Below are positions 44,510 to 53,656 of a stretch of 64,000 nt of DNA, in pieces. Within the stretch, counting starts at the first letter, position 1, and each line of letters starts with the position of its first letter. Under the pieces are notes generated by a model. It worked only from the letters and a program-made list of their open reading frames with translations. It made no database searches and was not told the origin of the DNA. Source of the DNA: Actinomycetaceae bacterium (GTDB lineage Bacteria; Actinomycetota; Actinomycetes; Actinomycetales; Actinomycetaceae); contig JAUNKY010000005.1 in the NCBI GenBank assembly GCA_030532515.1, positions 29,990-93,989 of the forward strand, in the 5' to 3' direction. The position numbers and the translations under genes were made by a program.

Positions 44510-45541
44510 ATGACTATTTTTAGCCCCACCTCTGACACGGCGCAGATCCTCACAAAACTGGATAACTTCGTAGCCACCAGCCCTCACGGGATGCTAATGC
44601 AATCACCCGCCTGGGCGAAAGTAAAATCCAACTGGAACGCCGACTACATCTACTTAGAAAATGAGGCCGGCGAAATCTATGCTTCACTTTCGATTATTTC
44701 CATAACCCAAAAAGATGGCACTGTTTTCATGTACGCCCCCCGCGGGCCAGTCTGCGACCTTCATGATACGGAAACCGTGCAGAAACTGCTGACCGAAGCC
44801 GCAGAAGTCGCACAACGCAGAGGCGGTTTCTTACTGCGTATCGACCCTGAAGTCACCTATGATCCGCAGCTGGTGCAAACCTACCGCGATTTGGGGTACA
44901 TTGTGCGCAGCCGAGAAATCGAAGACCCTAAGGCTTTCTCAAACCCCCGTTGCAATATGGTTTTGGACCTAGCTGGAAAAACCCATGAAGATTTCTTAGC
45001 TGGACTGAACAAAAAAGTACGCTACCGGATTCGTCGCACCTACACTGATGGGCTAACCACCGCGATCTACGGGCCAGAACACCCAGACTTCGCCACCTAC
45101 CTGGATCAGTTCTATGCTCTGATCGTAGAAATGGCTGCGCGCCAAGGCATCTCTTACCGTCCAGAAGCCTATTTCGAAGCCCTCTTCGCAGCTTTCCCAG
45201 CGACGCGGTTGTTCATCACAGTTGACCCAGAAGGGGAACCCATTTCCGCTTCAATCCTAGCTTGCTACAACCGCAAAGCCTTCTACATTTATGCGGGTAC
45301 TTCCATGCGGATGCGGGAGCTTTCCCCATCGCTACAAACCAATAACGAAGGTATTAAATACGCCATCGAAAACGGTTATTCTGAATACGATATGGGAGGC
45401 GTTTTCTCAACCGATCCAGAAAACGGGCTCTACCAGTTCAAACGCCAACTCTGCTCTGAAGCGGGTTTGCGAGAACTTATCGGTGAAATTGACGTAGTTT
45501 ATGACCAAACTGCTTACGAAAACTACGTAGCCAACCAATAA
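44510..45541 (+). CDS. FemABX-like peptidoglycan aminoacyltransferase
   Basis: A 343-residue protein, start ATG 44510 after GTAGGAG. It consists of two GNAT-like domains. Segments such as WAKVKSNWNADYIYLENE, FMYAPRGPVCDL, LAGLNKKVRYRIRRTY and EYDMGGVFSTDPENGLYQFKR are typical of FemX/MurM-type enzymes. Those enzymes move amino acids from charged tRNA onto lipid II side chains to build the interpeptide bridge. Which residue is added cannot be told. It is preceded by a tRNA-Arg gene, probably by chance. Confidence 0.9.
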   Translation: MTIFSPTSDTAQILTKLDNFVATSPHGMLMQSPAWAKVKSNWNADYIYLENEAGEIYASLSIISITQKDGTVFMYAPRGPVCDLHDTETVQKLLTEAAEVAQRRGGFLLRIDPEVTYDPQLVQTYRDLGYIVRSREIEDPKAFSNPRCNMVLDLAGKTHEDFLAGLNKKVRYRIRRTYTDGLTTAIYGPEHPDFATYLDQFYALIVEMAARQGISYRPEAYFEALFAAFPATRLFITVDPEGEPISASILACYNRKAFYIYAGTSMRMRELSPSLQTNNEGIKYAIENGYSEYDMGGVFSTDPENGLYQFKRQLCSEAGLRELIGEIDVVYDQTAYENYVANQ

Positions 45542-45576
45542 ACCTAACTTTAAATACGCTTGAGAGGCAACACTTA

Positions 45577-46671
45577 ATGAGTGAGAACCAAACGACTCAG
45601 GGGCGGAACCCGCTACTGAACCTCACCCTCGCCGTCATCCTGGTAATCGCAATTGGCTGGCTGTTACACGTGGGGCAAGGATTTATCCTCCCCGTCCTGG
45701 CCGCATTCATCTTCGTGATTATTTTCAACGAACTCGATCGCGCCTTAACCCACATTCCCTACGTCGGAAAACTGCCCAGTTTACTGCGTAAAACTATCAT
45801 CTACCTGGGATTCTTAGGGGCGCTAACTGCTTTAATCTCACTCTTTACCGTAACCATCCAAGAACTGATTTTGCGTTCAAACGTCTATCAGCAAAACCTG
45901 ATTGAGCTCCTCAACCAGTTGACCGACATGGTGGGTGAAGAATACCTGCCAGACTGGACGCAGCTACGTAACAAAATCATTGCCTCGATCAACCTGCAAG
46001 CCTGGCTTGGTTGGGTAGCCACCCAACTCAGTTCTGCCTCTGGCACGGTTTTTCTAGTCATTATTTACATTGCCTTCTTACTAGGGGAGCGCGACACTTT
46101 CGCTACTAAGTTCGCCGCCGCCTTCCCTGACCCAAAGAAAGCTGCCCGCGTACAGCAAATAATTGACGCAGTAAACACTAAGGTGGGGCAATACCTGGGT
46201 GCAAAAACCCTGGTAAACGTTATCTTAGGTATAGTCTCTTACGTAATCATGTTGGGCTTCGGACTGGATTACGCAGCTTTCTGGGCTCTGCTCATCGGTC
46301 TACTAAACTACATCCCCTACATTGGTTCAGCCTTTGGCGTGCTGTTCCCAGTAGTCCTCTCTATCGTGCAGTTCGTTTCTTGGCCGTGGACTATCGCCCT
46401 GGCAATCACCTTGATGCTGGCGCAAATGATTATGGGTAACTTTGTGGAACCCCGCCTGGTAGGACGTAAAGTAAACCAATCGGCTTTCGTCGTTTTAGTT
46501 GCCCTGTCCTTCTGGACCGCCCTATGGGGAGTCTCTGGCGCAATCCTAGCTGTACCAATGACCTCTATCTTAGGGATTATCTTGGCCGAATTCCCAGCTA
46601 CCCGTCCGCTGTCGGTATTTATGGCTGAAGAAGTGACCGATTCGATTAGACGGCGTTCGGCTGCTAAATAA
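45577..46671 (+). CDS. AI-2E family transporter
   Basis: A 364-residue membrane protein of the AI-2 exporter/TqsA superfamily (PF01594). About eight helices are visible. The family cores are LLNYIPYIGSAFGVLFPVVLS and MGNFVEPRLVGRKVNQSAFVVLVALSFWTALWGVSGAILAVPM. Members export various small solutes or act as sodium/proton antiporters; an AI-2 role is only a name here. It lies between the femX-like gene and rpiB, same strand. Confidence 0.9.
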   Translation: MSENQTTQGRNPLLNLTLAVILVIAIGWLLHVGQGFILPVLAAFIFVIIFNELDRALTHIPYVGKLPSLLRKTIIYLGFLGALTALISLFTVTIQELILRSNVYQQNLIELLNQLTDMVGEEYLPDWTQLRNKIIASINLQAWLGWVATQLSSASGTVFLVIIYIAFLLGERDTFATKFAAAFPDPKKAARVQQIIDAVNTKVGQYLGAKTLVNVILGIVSYVIMLGFGLDYAAFWALLIGLLNYIPYIGSAFGVLFPVVLSIVQFVSWPWTIALAITLMLAQMIMGNFVEPRLVGRKVNQSAFVVLVALSFWTALWGVSGAILAVPMTSILGIILAEFPATRPLSVFMAEEVTDSIRRRSAAK

Positions 46672-46723
46672 AGTCTCAGTTAAACTAAAAGAAAACCTTA
46701 TTCCATTTGCAGAAAGGCATCTC

Positions 46724-47173
46724 ATGCGCGTCCACATCGCCGCTGACCACGCTGGTTTCGAACTTCGTGAACATCTGATTAAGCACCTTACTGAAAAAGG
46801 CTACGAGGTAGTCGACCACGGCGCCACCGAATACGACGCACTGGACGCTTACCCAACCATGTGTATTCCTTGCGGTGAAGCAGTAGCAGCAGACGCTGGT
46901 TCTCTGGGAATTGTCATTGGTGGCTCCGGTAACGGCGAACAGATGGCAGCTAATAAGGTTAACGGCGTGCGCGCCGCCTTGGTATGGTCTGAAGCTACCG
47001 CTGCCCTGGCCCGCGAACACAACAACGCTAACGTGGTAGCCGTGGGTGCTCGCCAACATAGCTTGGAAGAAGCCACCCGCCTGATCGAGGTCTTCTTAGA
47101 AACCCCCTTCTCAAACGACCAGCGCCATATCGACCGCATCGACATGATGAGCGCCTACGAAACCCAACGCTGA
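46724..47173 (+). CDS. rpiB: Ribose-5-phosphate isomerase B
   Basis: A 149-residue LacAB/RpiB enzyme: AADHAGFELREHL at the start, the phosphate-binding GGSGNGEQMAANK (about 66-78) and a C-terminal segment with QRHIDRIDMM. It interconverts ribose-5-phosphate and ribulose-5-phosphate in the pentose phosphate pathway. The ribosome site AGAAAGG precedes ATG 46724. Confidence 0.95.
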   Translation: MRVHIAADHAGFELREHLIKHLTEKGYEVVDHGATEYDALDAYPTMCIPCGEAVAADAGSLGIVIGGSGNGEQMAANKVNGVRAALVWSEATAALAREHNNANVVAVGARQHSLEEATRLIEVFLETPFSNDQRHIDRIDMMSAYETQR

Positions 47174-47217
47174 ACTAAGCTAACGCCAGTTGGAAACCAC
47201 CAGGAGAACAAAACAGT

Positions 47218-48897
47218 ATGACTCCCCAAGACCTTGAGCAACTAATTCACACGGTACTAACCGAAGCTGCAGAAGCAGCAGAAATCGCGCTCACTCCAGA
47301 GCAGATCCCAGCTGATATCGTAGTGGAACGCCCTCGTAATAAAGAACACGGCGACTGGGCTACCAATATTGCGATGCGCCTGGCCAAGCTGGCTGGCACC
47401 AACCCGCGCGCCCTGGCTGAAATCCTCACCAAACGCCTGGCGGAAAAAACCGGGATTAAAGCTGTTGACGTAGCCGGACCAGGCTTCATCAACATCACCT
47501 TGGATGCAGCTTCCGCCGGGGAACTGGCACGCACCATTCTCAACGCCGGCACCCGCTACGGCACCAACGAATCCCAAGCTGGCAAACACGTTAACCTCGA
47601 ATTCGTTTCGGCCAACCCAACTGGCCCAATCCACTTAGGTGGGGCCCGCTGGGCAGCTTTGGGCGATACCTTGGCACGTCTGCTGGAAGCCTCCGGCGCC
47701 CAGGTTACCCGCGAATACTACTTCAACGATCACGGTGCGCAAATCGACCGCTTTGCCCGCTCCCTCTACGCTCGCGCCAAGGGAGAAGAAGCTCCCGAGG
47801 ACGGCTACGGTGGCCAATACATTGAAGACATCGCTAACCAGGTGATCGCCGATGCTACCGCGGCAGGTGAAGCCGACCCACTCACTTTGCCAGAAGCTGA
47901 AGCCGTAGAAGTTTTCCGCTCTCGTGGCGTGGAACTGATGTTCGCAGAAATTAAGCGTAAGCTCTCTGAATTCCAAGTTGAGTTTGACGTTTACTTCCAC
48001 GAAGATCACCTGCACAATACCGGCGCGGTAGCCGAAGCTATTGAACGCCTGCGCGAACGCGGGGTCATCTTTGAATCTGAAGGCGCCACCTGGCTACGCT
48101 CTACCGACTTTGGCGATGACAAAGACCGCGTCATCATCAAATCTAACGGTGACGCCGCCTACTTTGCAGGCGATATTGCCTACTACCTGAATAAGCGTGA
48201 ACGCGGTGCAGACCAGGTAGTGATTATGCTCGGTGCCGATCACCACGGCTACATCGGTCGTATGTACGCTATGTGTGCCGCCTTTGGTGATAAGCCAGGG
48301 GACAACCTGGAACTGCTCATCGGCCAGCTGGTTAACCTGCTAAAGAACGGGCAGCCACTGCGCATGTCTAAGCGAGCCGGTACTATCGTTACCTTGGATG
48401 ACCTGGTAGAAGCAGTTGGTGTAGACGCTGCCCGCTACGCTCTGGTACGCTCTTCAATCGACCAGGCCATCGACATTGACCTGGACCTCTTGGCTTCTCA
48501 CAGCAACGACAACCCGGTTTACTACGTGCAGTACGCACACGCTCGTACTTGTAACGTCAGCCGAAACGCCGCTGAACACGGGGTGTCCCAAGACGCCGGT
48601 TTCGAACCAGCTGCCTTGGATCATGAAGCTGACGCACAGCTGCTGGGTGCCCTGGCACAATTCCCAGCTATGGTGGCACAAGCCGCCCAGCTGCGTGAGC
48701 CACACCGCGTGGCACGCTACCTGGAAAGCCTGGCAGCTTCCTACCACACCTGGTACGCGCAGTGCCGCGTAACCCCACGCGCAGATGAAGCTGTAGACAC
48801 TGCTCACGTAGCACGCCTGTGGCTGAACGAAGCAGTTAAGCAGGTGCTGGCAAACGGTCTGCACATGCTGGGGGTAAGCGCCCCAGAACGCATGTGA
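47218..48897 (+). CDS. argS: Arginyl-tRNA synthetase
   Basis: A 559-residue class I synthetase. The N-terminal Add-1 domain (1 to about 100) precedes [20 protein letters not shown], where HLGG is the HIGH motif. [12 protein letters not shown] follows, then [15 protein letters not shown] as the KMSKS-like loop, and a helical DALR anticodon-binding domain (about 440-559). The start has CAGGAG upstream. The order argS ... rho-rpmE-prfA follows the actinobacterial standard. Confidence 0.97.
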   Translation: MTPQDLEQLIHTVLTEAAEAAEIALTPEQIPADIVVERPRNKEHGDWATNIAMRLAKLAGTNPRALAEILTKRLAEKTGIKAVDVAGPGFINITLDAASAGELARTILNAGTRYGTNESQAGKHVNLEFVSANPTGPIHLGGARWAALGDTLARLLEASGAQVTREYYFNDHGAQIDRFARSLYARAKGEEAPEDGYGGQYIEDIANQVIADATAAGEADPLTLPEAEAVEVFRSRGVELMFAEIKRKLSEFQVEFDVYFHEDHLHNTGAVAEAIERLRERGVIFESEGATWLRSTDFGDDKDRVIIKSNGDAAYFAGDIAYYLNKRERGADQVVIMLGADHHGYIGRMYAMCAAFGDKPGDNLELLIGQLVNLLKNGQPLRMSKRAGTIVTLDDLVEAVGVDAARYALVRSSIDQAIDIDLDLLASHSNDNPVYYVQYAHARTCNVSRNAAEHGVSQDAGFEPAALDHEADAQLLGALAQFPAMVAQAAQLREPHRVARYLESLAASYHTWYAQCRVTPRADEAVDTAHVARLWLNEAVKQVLANGLHMLGVSAPERM

Positions 48898-48932
48898 GTT
48901 CTTAAACTCGCGTTTTAATAAAAGTTACCCAG

Positions 48933-48967
48933 GGTGGGTGGTTATAAACTATTTATAACCACCCACC
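48933..48967 (+). terminator. Rho-independent terminator of argS
   Basis: GGTGGGTGGTTATAAA, loop CTA, perfect complement TTTATAACCACCCACC, then TTT: a 16-bp stem about 35 bases after the stop codon. Confidence 0.9.
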
Positions 48968-49039
48968 TTTAGGTTTTCCGACTATACGCCCGGAAAAAAC
49001 AGAAGTTGGGCGGCGCCCTCGGAAAAGTGACCAAACCTT

Positions 49040-50119
49040 ATGGAAAACCAAGCCCATTGGGAAACCAAACTTAAAGGAAACCTGTTGAAACTATCCGCGT
49101 CCTTACAAAGCCAAATCGAAAGCCGCCGCCAAGCGGGAGACTTCAACCTGCTCCACGGTGACCTGCTGGTTGCCTCACTGGACGTGTGGGCTACGCGCCT
49201 TTTCGAAGAATTCTGGGACGGATACGGTTTCTCTGGGGGGCAGCTCTATTTCGACGCGGAAAACTGCCCGCATCCAGAGGTTTTAGAAGCCCTCAGTGCT
49301 AAAGCCGTGGGACTTAGCCTGGGACTTCCTGACCAAATGCAGCAAATTGGGCAGCGGGGCAGCAGCTATAGCAACTACCTGTTAGATGTAAACGATCCAG
49401 GGGTTTTCGACCTGATTCTTGGGAGCGAAACCTATTTGGAAAACAACACTACCGCGCATATTTTTTCCTACGAATACTTCACCTCGCTTTGGGAAGAGCA
49501 AGCTTTCCAAGCACATTTTGCGAATCCAGCGGCCCGTAAACCCTCTGGGCACAGGCGCCTGCGCACCCTGGTGTCATCTTGGGGAAATAACCCAAACTGG
49601 GACGAATTTAAGACCTTCTTGAAGCTCGGGCAGATAAAAGACGGCAAATTGGAATTGCCTCTTTACCGCAGCGTGGATGGACAGGACTCGCTGACCCTGG
49701 TAGTGGAAGCTTGGGGCAAGTATTTGCCGGCAACCAACTACACAAATCAAACCGGACTTTTCCGCGACCTGCTGAAACTGGCAAAACTGGGTTTAACGAA
49801 CTTCGACTTAACTTTCATTTTTGAACCCGGTGGGCTTTTTGAAGTCGAAACCGCGGCCGTAGACTACACGGCTTCAGTGCGGGACCTGGCAGATCAACTG
49901 CGAAAATTTATGCAAAACAAAGACACGGTGAAAGCGGGTATCAAAACCCCACAAATCGCTTTCTTGGGGATTCCTGGCTGGGAAAGCGCCCCATTCGGTC
50001 TGGTTACTTCCCAGAGTGTGGAAGTGGGAGAACTTAATCCAGAACGTCCGCTTTACGTGGCCGCGGGCGACGTTTTGGCAGAAACTGACTATGCCGGCGT
50101 ATATTTCACAGACCTGTAG
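49040..50119 (+). CDS. LysA-like (PLP decarboxylase fold) protein lacking the PLP lysine, probable pseudoenzyme
   Basis: An intact 359-residue ORF that stands where lysA is expected (argS-lysA-hom-thrC-thrB-rho). The segment LYFDAENCPHPEVL (69-82) aligns without gaps to the Lys-bearing motif of fold III decarboxylases, whose general form is VYYAVKANPHPEVL. Glu74 replaces the Lys that binds pyridoxal phosphate. FIFEPGG (259-265) resembles the phosphate-binding EPGR, and the C-terminal LYVAAGDVLAETDYAGVY (338-355) resembles their last motif. The rest is unlike LysA, so origin by decay and neofunctionalisation is inference. Without Lys the decarboxylase reaction should be lost. The ThrB-like gene follows after 7 bases. 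Confidence 0.5.
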   Translation: MENQAHWETKLKGNLLKLSASLQSQIESRRQAGDFNLLHGDLLVASLDVWATRLFEEFWDGYGFSGGQLYFDAENCPHPEVLEALSAKAVGLSLGLPDQMQQIGQRGSSYSNYLLDVNDPGVFDLILGSETYLENNTTAHIFSYEYFTSLWEEQAFQAHFANPAARKPSGHRRLRTLVSSWGNNPNWDEFKTFLKLGQIKDGKLELPLYRSVDGQDSLTLVVEAWGKYLPATNYTNQTGLFRDLLKLAKLGLTNFDLTFIFEPGGLFEVETAAVDYTASVRDLADQLRKFMQNKDTVKAGIKTPQIAFLGIPGWESAPFGLVTSQSVEVGELNPERPLYVAAGDVLAETDYAGVYFTDL

Positions 50120-50126
50120 GTGAACT

Positions 50127-51011
50127 ATGGTTATCGTCAACGACTATGTGAAAGTGACTTTACCCGCAGCCCTGCCGTTTGCCACTTTTGGAACGGAACG
50201 CCTGGGCATTGCGCTTTCTTTATTCAGCACTTTTGAGCTGCGGGCGGTGGCTGGACAAAGCCAGATTGAAGTCACCGAATTTGATGGGGATAAACTGTCA
50301 AAATCGGGGGCGCAACTGCTGGAACTAGCGGCAAATCGGGTGCTTGACTATCTGGGGGCGCCGCGCGTGGGCCTGCAGGTTTGCGGACAATCACAGTGGG
50401 TTTTGCCCTATGGCATCACTTACGATTCACTGCTGGCAGTAGCGGGGACTTTGCTGGCGGCTGGTTTGGCGCCGGCGCAGACCTTAACTGATGAAGAGCT
50501 GATAGAGCTAGCGGTCCAATCCGGGGCGGCTCCAGAGTTGGCAGTGACTTTGTTGCGCGGTTCGGCGGCGTTGGCGTGGACGAAGGATGCTGGGCGCGGA
50601 GTTCGCTACGTGGCGCTTCCGGCTGAACCAGAGGGACACCGGGCGACTTTACTGGTTTCTAAGAATTTCTACGCTTTTGGGTCGGAAACGCAGCAGTTCC
50701 ACGCGGTGAATTTAGGTTTATTAACCGGGTATTTGGCGGGGCTGGCCCCGGTATGGGCAGCTGAGTTGTTGACCGAAGCAACCCGGATGGAGGTGTCGGC
50801 GCAACCTGCTTTGGCTCCGGTCGCGCAGTTGGTGCAGCATTTGCGTCAGCTGGGGTTGGCTGCTTTGGCTACTTCCGGTGGGGAAGCGGTGCTGGTGTTT
50901 GGGAAGTTGGATGAGCAGCTGGTAGCGCAGGCGCAGCAGGCCGCTTGGCGGGTGGTTCCGGTGACGCGGATTTCCGAGGGCGCTCAGTCAGCGTCTTCCC
51001 GTTTGGACTGA
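50127..51011 (+). CDS. ThrB-derived GHMP-kinase-like protein, catalytic motifs lost
   Basis: An intact 294-residue ORF directly before rho, the usual place of thrB. It aligns end to end with homoserine kinase: TLPAALPFATFGTERLGIALSLF (11-33) with motif 1; WVLPYGITYDSLLAVAGTLLAAGL (91-114) where ThrB has the ATP loop RGLGSSAAA; ELIELAVQSGAAPELAVTLLRGSAALAW (124-151) where ThrB has EGHPDN; and LATSGGEAVLVF (248-258) where ThrB has LSGAGPS. All three glycine-serine motifs are changed, so kinase activity is very unlikely. The start follows TAGGTG closely and the upstream stop is 7 bases away. Confidence 0.65.
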   Translation: MVIVNDYVKVTLPAALPFATFGTERLGIALSLFSTFELRAVAGQSQIEVTEFDGDKLSKSGAQLLELAANRVLDYLGAPRVGLQVCGQSQWVLPYGITYDSLLAVAGTLLAAGLAPAQTLTDEELIELAVQSGAAPELAVTLLRGSAALAWTKDAGRGVRYVALPAEPEGHRATLLVSKNFYAFGSETQQFHAVNLGLLTGYLAGLAPVWAAELLTEATRMEVSAQPALAPVAQLVQHLRQLGLAALATSGGEAVLVFGKLDEQLVAQAQQAAWRVVPVTRISEGAQSASSRLD

Positions 51012-51294
51012 GGTTTTGCCAAGGGGGTTTTCGCTTGGGAAAGCGATGCGCCACCCTTTGGGGTGAAGAGACGACTTTCACTTTGAAAAACTGCTGAAAG
51101 TGCATTAAATGTGTTAAGCTTAAGGGTAACTCGCGTTGAGTTATCTTCTAGCAAATGCTAGCTCTAAGCCGTTACAGGTGCAATCACTGAGTTATTTATA
51201 CAGTTTGCAAACCCGAGCGGATTTGCCTGCTGCAAAGCAGAGCATCACCAAAAACCCTCTAGCCTAACGTAGGCTACATCAGTTAGGAAAACTG
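51012..51294 (+). promoter_or_regulatory. Long structured leader of rho
   Basis: The 283-bp gap contains a series of hairpins: AACTC/GAGTT (51128-51142), CTAGC/GCTAG (51148-51161), GCAAA/TTTGC (51207-51226) and TAGCC/GGCTA (51260-51276). TTTGC (51222-51226) can instead pair with GCAAA at 51232-51236. CCTAAC (51263-51268) can instead pair with GTTAGG (51282-51287), which contains the ribosome site. A promoter near 51080-51115 is possible. Rho is known to limit its own expression by acting on its leader. Confidence 0.5.
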
Positions 51295-53181
51295 TTGAGC
51301 GAAAACGCAAATAAGAAGCGCCCCCTATCAACTATGCGTCTGCCTGAACTGCGCGAACTGGCAGTTGAACTGGGAATCGACCCGGCGAAGATGCGCCGCC
51401 CAGAACTGCAAGCAGCCATCCGCAACGCCCAGGGCGGAAAGTCCGCAGTAGCAACCGCAGAAAAAGCTCCGGTAGCTGTGGCACCAAAGGAAGAAACCGC
51501 TGCTCCAGTTGCAGAAGCTGCACCTGTTGAAGCCGGCGAAGCTCCCCGGAAGAATGACGGTCCATCCCGTCGCCGCCGCGACAAGGTTCGCAGCGCGAAA
51601 ACCGCAATCGTTGAACTGGACCTGCCCACCCCAACTGTGGATCTCTCTGCAGAACTGGGCCTGGCTGCTCCAAAGGCAGAAACCCGCGCGCAGGCTGACA
51701 CTGCTTCTGCAGAAACATCTGCAGAAGCTGACTTCCCACGCAAGCGTCGCCGTCGCGCCGTAACCGCTTCCGCCGGTTCCCCAGACAGCCTGGTAATCGA
51801 CGTGAAGGAAGAACTGGGCCTGGTAGAAAACACCGCTCCTGTAGCAGCGGAAGCTGAAAAGGTTCCCGCTTCAGTAGACGAAATCCAACTTCCTTCCGCT
51901 GAAGGCGAAGAATACGATGAGAACGGCGAACGTGCTTCCCGCCGTCGCAGCCGTGAAGAGCGCGATAACGGGCGTCGCCGCCGCGGACGTGACCGCAATA
52001 AGCGCCGTGACCGCGCCGAAGGAACGGAAACTGAAGCTCCCGTAGCTGAAGATAACCTGATCCAGATCGCCGGTATTTTGGATGTACAAGAAAACCACGC
52101 ATTTGTGCGTACCTCCGGCTACTTGGCAGGACCAAATGACGTTTACGTAACCTTGGGTAACGTCCGCCGCTGGGGTCTGCGCCCCGGTGACGCCGTGGTA
52201 GGTGCCGTGCGGCAGCCGCAAGAAGGTGAACGCCAGCGTCAAAAGTACAATGCCCTGGTACGTTTGGATTCCGTTAACGGTCTGACTCCAGAACAGGCAG
52301 CGGCGCGCCGTGAGTTCAACAAGCTCACCCCACTTTACCCGGTTGAACAGCTGCGTTTGGAAACCACTCCAAAAGCTATCACCCCACGTGTAATTGACCT
52401 GGTAGCCCCAATTGGTAAGGGGCAGCGTGGTTTGATTGTGGCTCCACCAAAGGCTGGTAAGACTATCGTCATGCAGCAAATTGCCAACGCAATTGCGCAG
52501 AACAACCCAGAAGTTCACCTGATGGTGGTTTTGGTTGACGAACGTCCTGAAGAAGTTACTGACATGCAGCGCACGGTGAAGGGTGAAGTTATCGCTTCCA
52601 CCTTCGACCGTCCGGCAGCAGACCACACTACCGTGGCGGAACTGGCAATCGAACGCGCAAAGCGTCTGGTGGAACTGGGCCGCGACGTTGTAGTTTTGCT
52701 GGACTCCATTACTCGTTTGGGACGTGCTTACAACCTGGCTGCCCCAGCTTCGGGCCGCATCCTCTCTGGTGGTGTAGATGCTTCAGCTCTGTACCCGCCA
52801 AAGAAGTTCTTCGGTGCTGCCCGTAACATTGAAGAAGGTGGCTCCCTAACTATCATTGCTTCGGCACTGGTTGAAACCGGTTCCAAGATGGATGAAGTTA
52901 TCTTCGAAGAATTCAAGGGCACCGGCAACATGGAACTGCGTCTTTCCCGCCAACTGGCAGATCGCCGCATCTTCCCAGCTGTTGACGTTAACAGCTCTGG
53001 TACTCGCCGTGAAGAAGCTCTCTTCAAGAAGGAAGAACTGGCGATTATGTGGAAGTTGCGTCGCGTTCTGGGCAACCTGGAACAGCAGCAGGCTTTGGAA
53101 CTGGTACTTGATAAGCTCAAGGAAACTCAGTCCAACGCCGAATTTTTGATGAGTGTAGCAAAGACCACTCCGAAAGATTAA
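51295..53181 (+). CDS. rho: Transcription termination factor Rho
   Basis: A 628-residue RNA helicase, start TTG 51295 after AGGAAA (ATG 51334 is the next option). A Rho_N helical domain ([16 protein letters not shown]) is followed by a long actinobacterial insertion rich in Ala, Glu and Arg (about 50-245, ending in [23 protein letters not shown]). The cold-shock RNA-binding domain (about 255-325) and the ATPase domain follow, with the P-loop [27 protein letters not shown] and [12 protein letters not shown]. Hexameric Rho ends untranslated transcripts. The insertion binds RNA in related species. Confidence 0.96.
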   Translation: MSENANKKRPLSTMRLPELRELAVELGIDPAKMRRPELQAAIRNAQGGKSAVATAEKAPVAVAPKEETAAPVAEAAPVEAGEAPRKNDGPSRRRRDKVRSAKTAIVELDLPTPTVDLSAELGLAAPKAETRAQADTASAETSAEADFPRKRRRRAVTASAGSPDSLVIDVKEELGLVENTAPVAAEAEKVPASVDEIQLPSAEGEEYDENGERASRRRSREERDNGRRRRGRDRNKRRDRAEGTETEAPVAEDNLIQIAGILDVQENHAFVRTSGYLAGPNDVYVTLGNVRRWGLRPGDAVVGAVRQPQEGERQRQKYNALVRLDSVNGLTPEQAAARREFNKLTPLYPVEQLRLETTPKAITPRVIDLVAPIGKGQRGLIVAPPKAGKTIVMQQIANAIAQNNPEVHLMVVLVDERPEEVTDMQRTVKGEVIASTFDRPAADHTTVAELAIERAKRLVELGRDVVVLLDSITRLGRAYNLAAPASGRILSGGVDASALYPPKKFFGAARNIEEGGSLTIIASALVETGSKMDEVIFEEFKGTGNMELRLSRQLADRRIFPAVDVNSSGTRREEALFKKEELAIMWKLRRVLGNLEQQQALELVLDKLKETQSNAEFLMSVAKTTPKD

Positions 53182-53302
53182 GCTGAACCTTTCCAGCCAC
53201 TGGAAGATTTCCAAATAATATGGAAAAATTATGGATTGGTTCCGGTTCACCACCGCGGAGCGCGTGTGGACCCGGCATCCTCGAATCCCTTAAGGAGAAA
53301 CC
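53182..53302 (+). promoter_or_regulatory. rho-rpmE intergenic region with tandem hairpins
   Basis: TTCCA-GCCAC-TGGAA (53191-53205) and TTTCCA-AATAATA-TGGAAA (53208-53226) follow each other. A third stem pairs GGTTCAC with GTGGACC (one G-T pair) near 53243-53274. AAGGAG precedes the rpmE start. Confidence 0.45.
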
Positions 53303-53515
53303 ATGAAGAAGGGTATCCACCCTGAATACACCGACACGAAGGTTACCTGCACCTGCGGTAACTCTTTCGAAACCCGCACCTCCATGGGTGTAGAAGAACT
53401 GCGCGTTGACGTTTGCTCTAACTGCCATCCTTTCTACACCGGTAAGCAGAAGATCATGGACACCGGTGGTCGCGTGGCTCGCTTCGAAGCTCGTTACGGC
53501 AAGCGCCAGAAGTAG
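53303..53515 (+). CDS. rpmE: 50S ribosomal protein bL31 (zinc form)
   Basis: A 70-residue protein beginning [19 protein letters not shown]. The CxC and later [13 protein letters not shown] are the zinc ligands of the C-plus form of bL31. It starts after AAGGAG and is followed by a terminator. Downstream of rho, as in mycobacteria. Confidence 0.97.
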   Translation: MKKGIHPEYTDTKVTCTCGNSFETRTSMGVEELRVDVCSNCHPFYTGKQKIMDTGGRVARFEARYGKRQK

Positions 53516-53522
53516 CTTTTTT

Positions 53523-53565
53523 AAACGGCGTCGCTTACCTCCCAGAGGTCTAGCGACGCCGTTTT
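53523..53565 (+). terminator. Rho-independent terminator of rpmE
   Basis: AAACGGCGTCGCT (53523-53535) pairs with AGCGACGCCGTTT (53552-53564), TTTT at the end. Confidence 0.93.
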
Positions 53566-53584
53566 GTATTCTTTTCCCCTCACG

Positions 53585-53639
53585 TTACCGAATCCACTGA
53601 TCTTACCGATTCCACTGACCTTACCGAATCCCCTGAACC
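53585..53639 (+). repeat. Three 18-bp tandem repeats upstream of prfA
   Basis: TTACCGAATCCACTGATC (53585-53602), TTACCGATTCCACTGACC (53603-53620) and TTACCGAATCCCCTGAAC (53621-53638) follow each other exactly. They lie between the rpmE terminator and the prfA ribosome site and stay open in the prfA frame. Confidence 0.85.
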
Positions 53640-53656
53640 TAGCTGAAGGAACCATC

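Noticed and set aside
53564..53656. Upstream start of prfA at TTG 53564
   Set aside because: It has no ribosome site, begins inside the rpmE terminator and would add only repeat-encoded residues; GTG 53657 has GAAGGA and gives the normal RF1 length.
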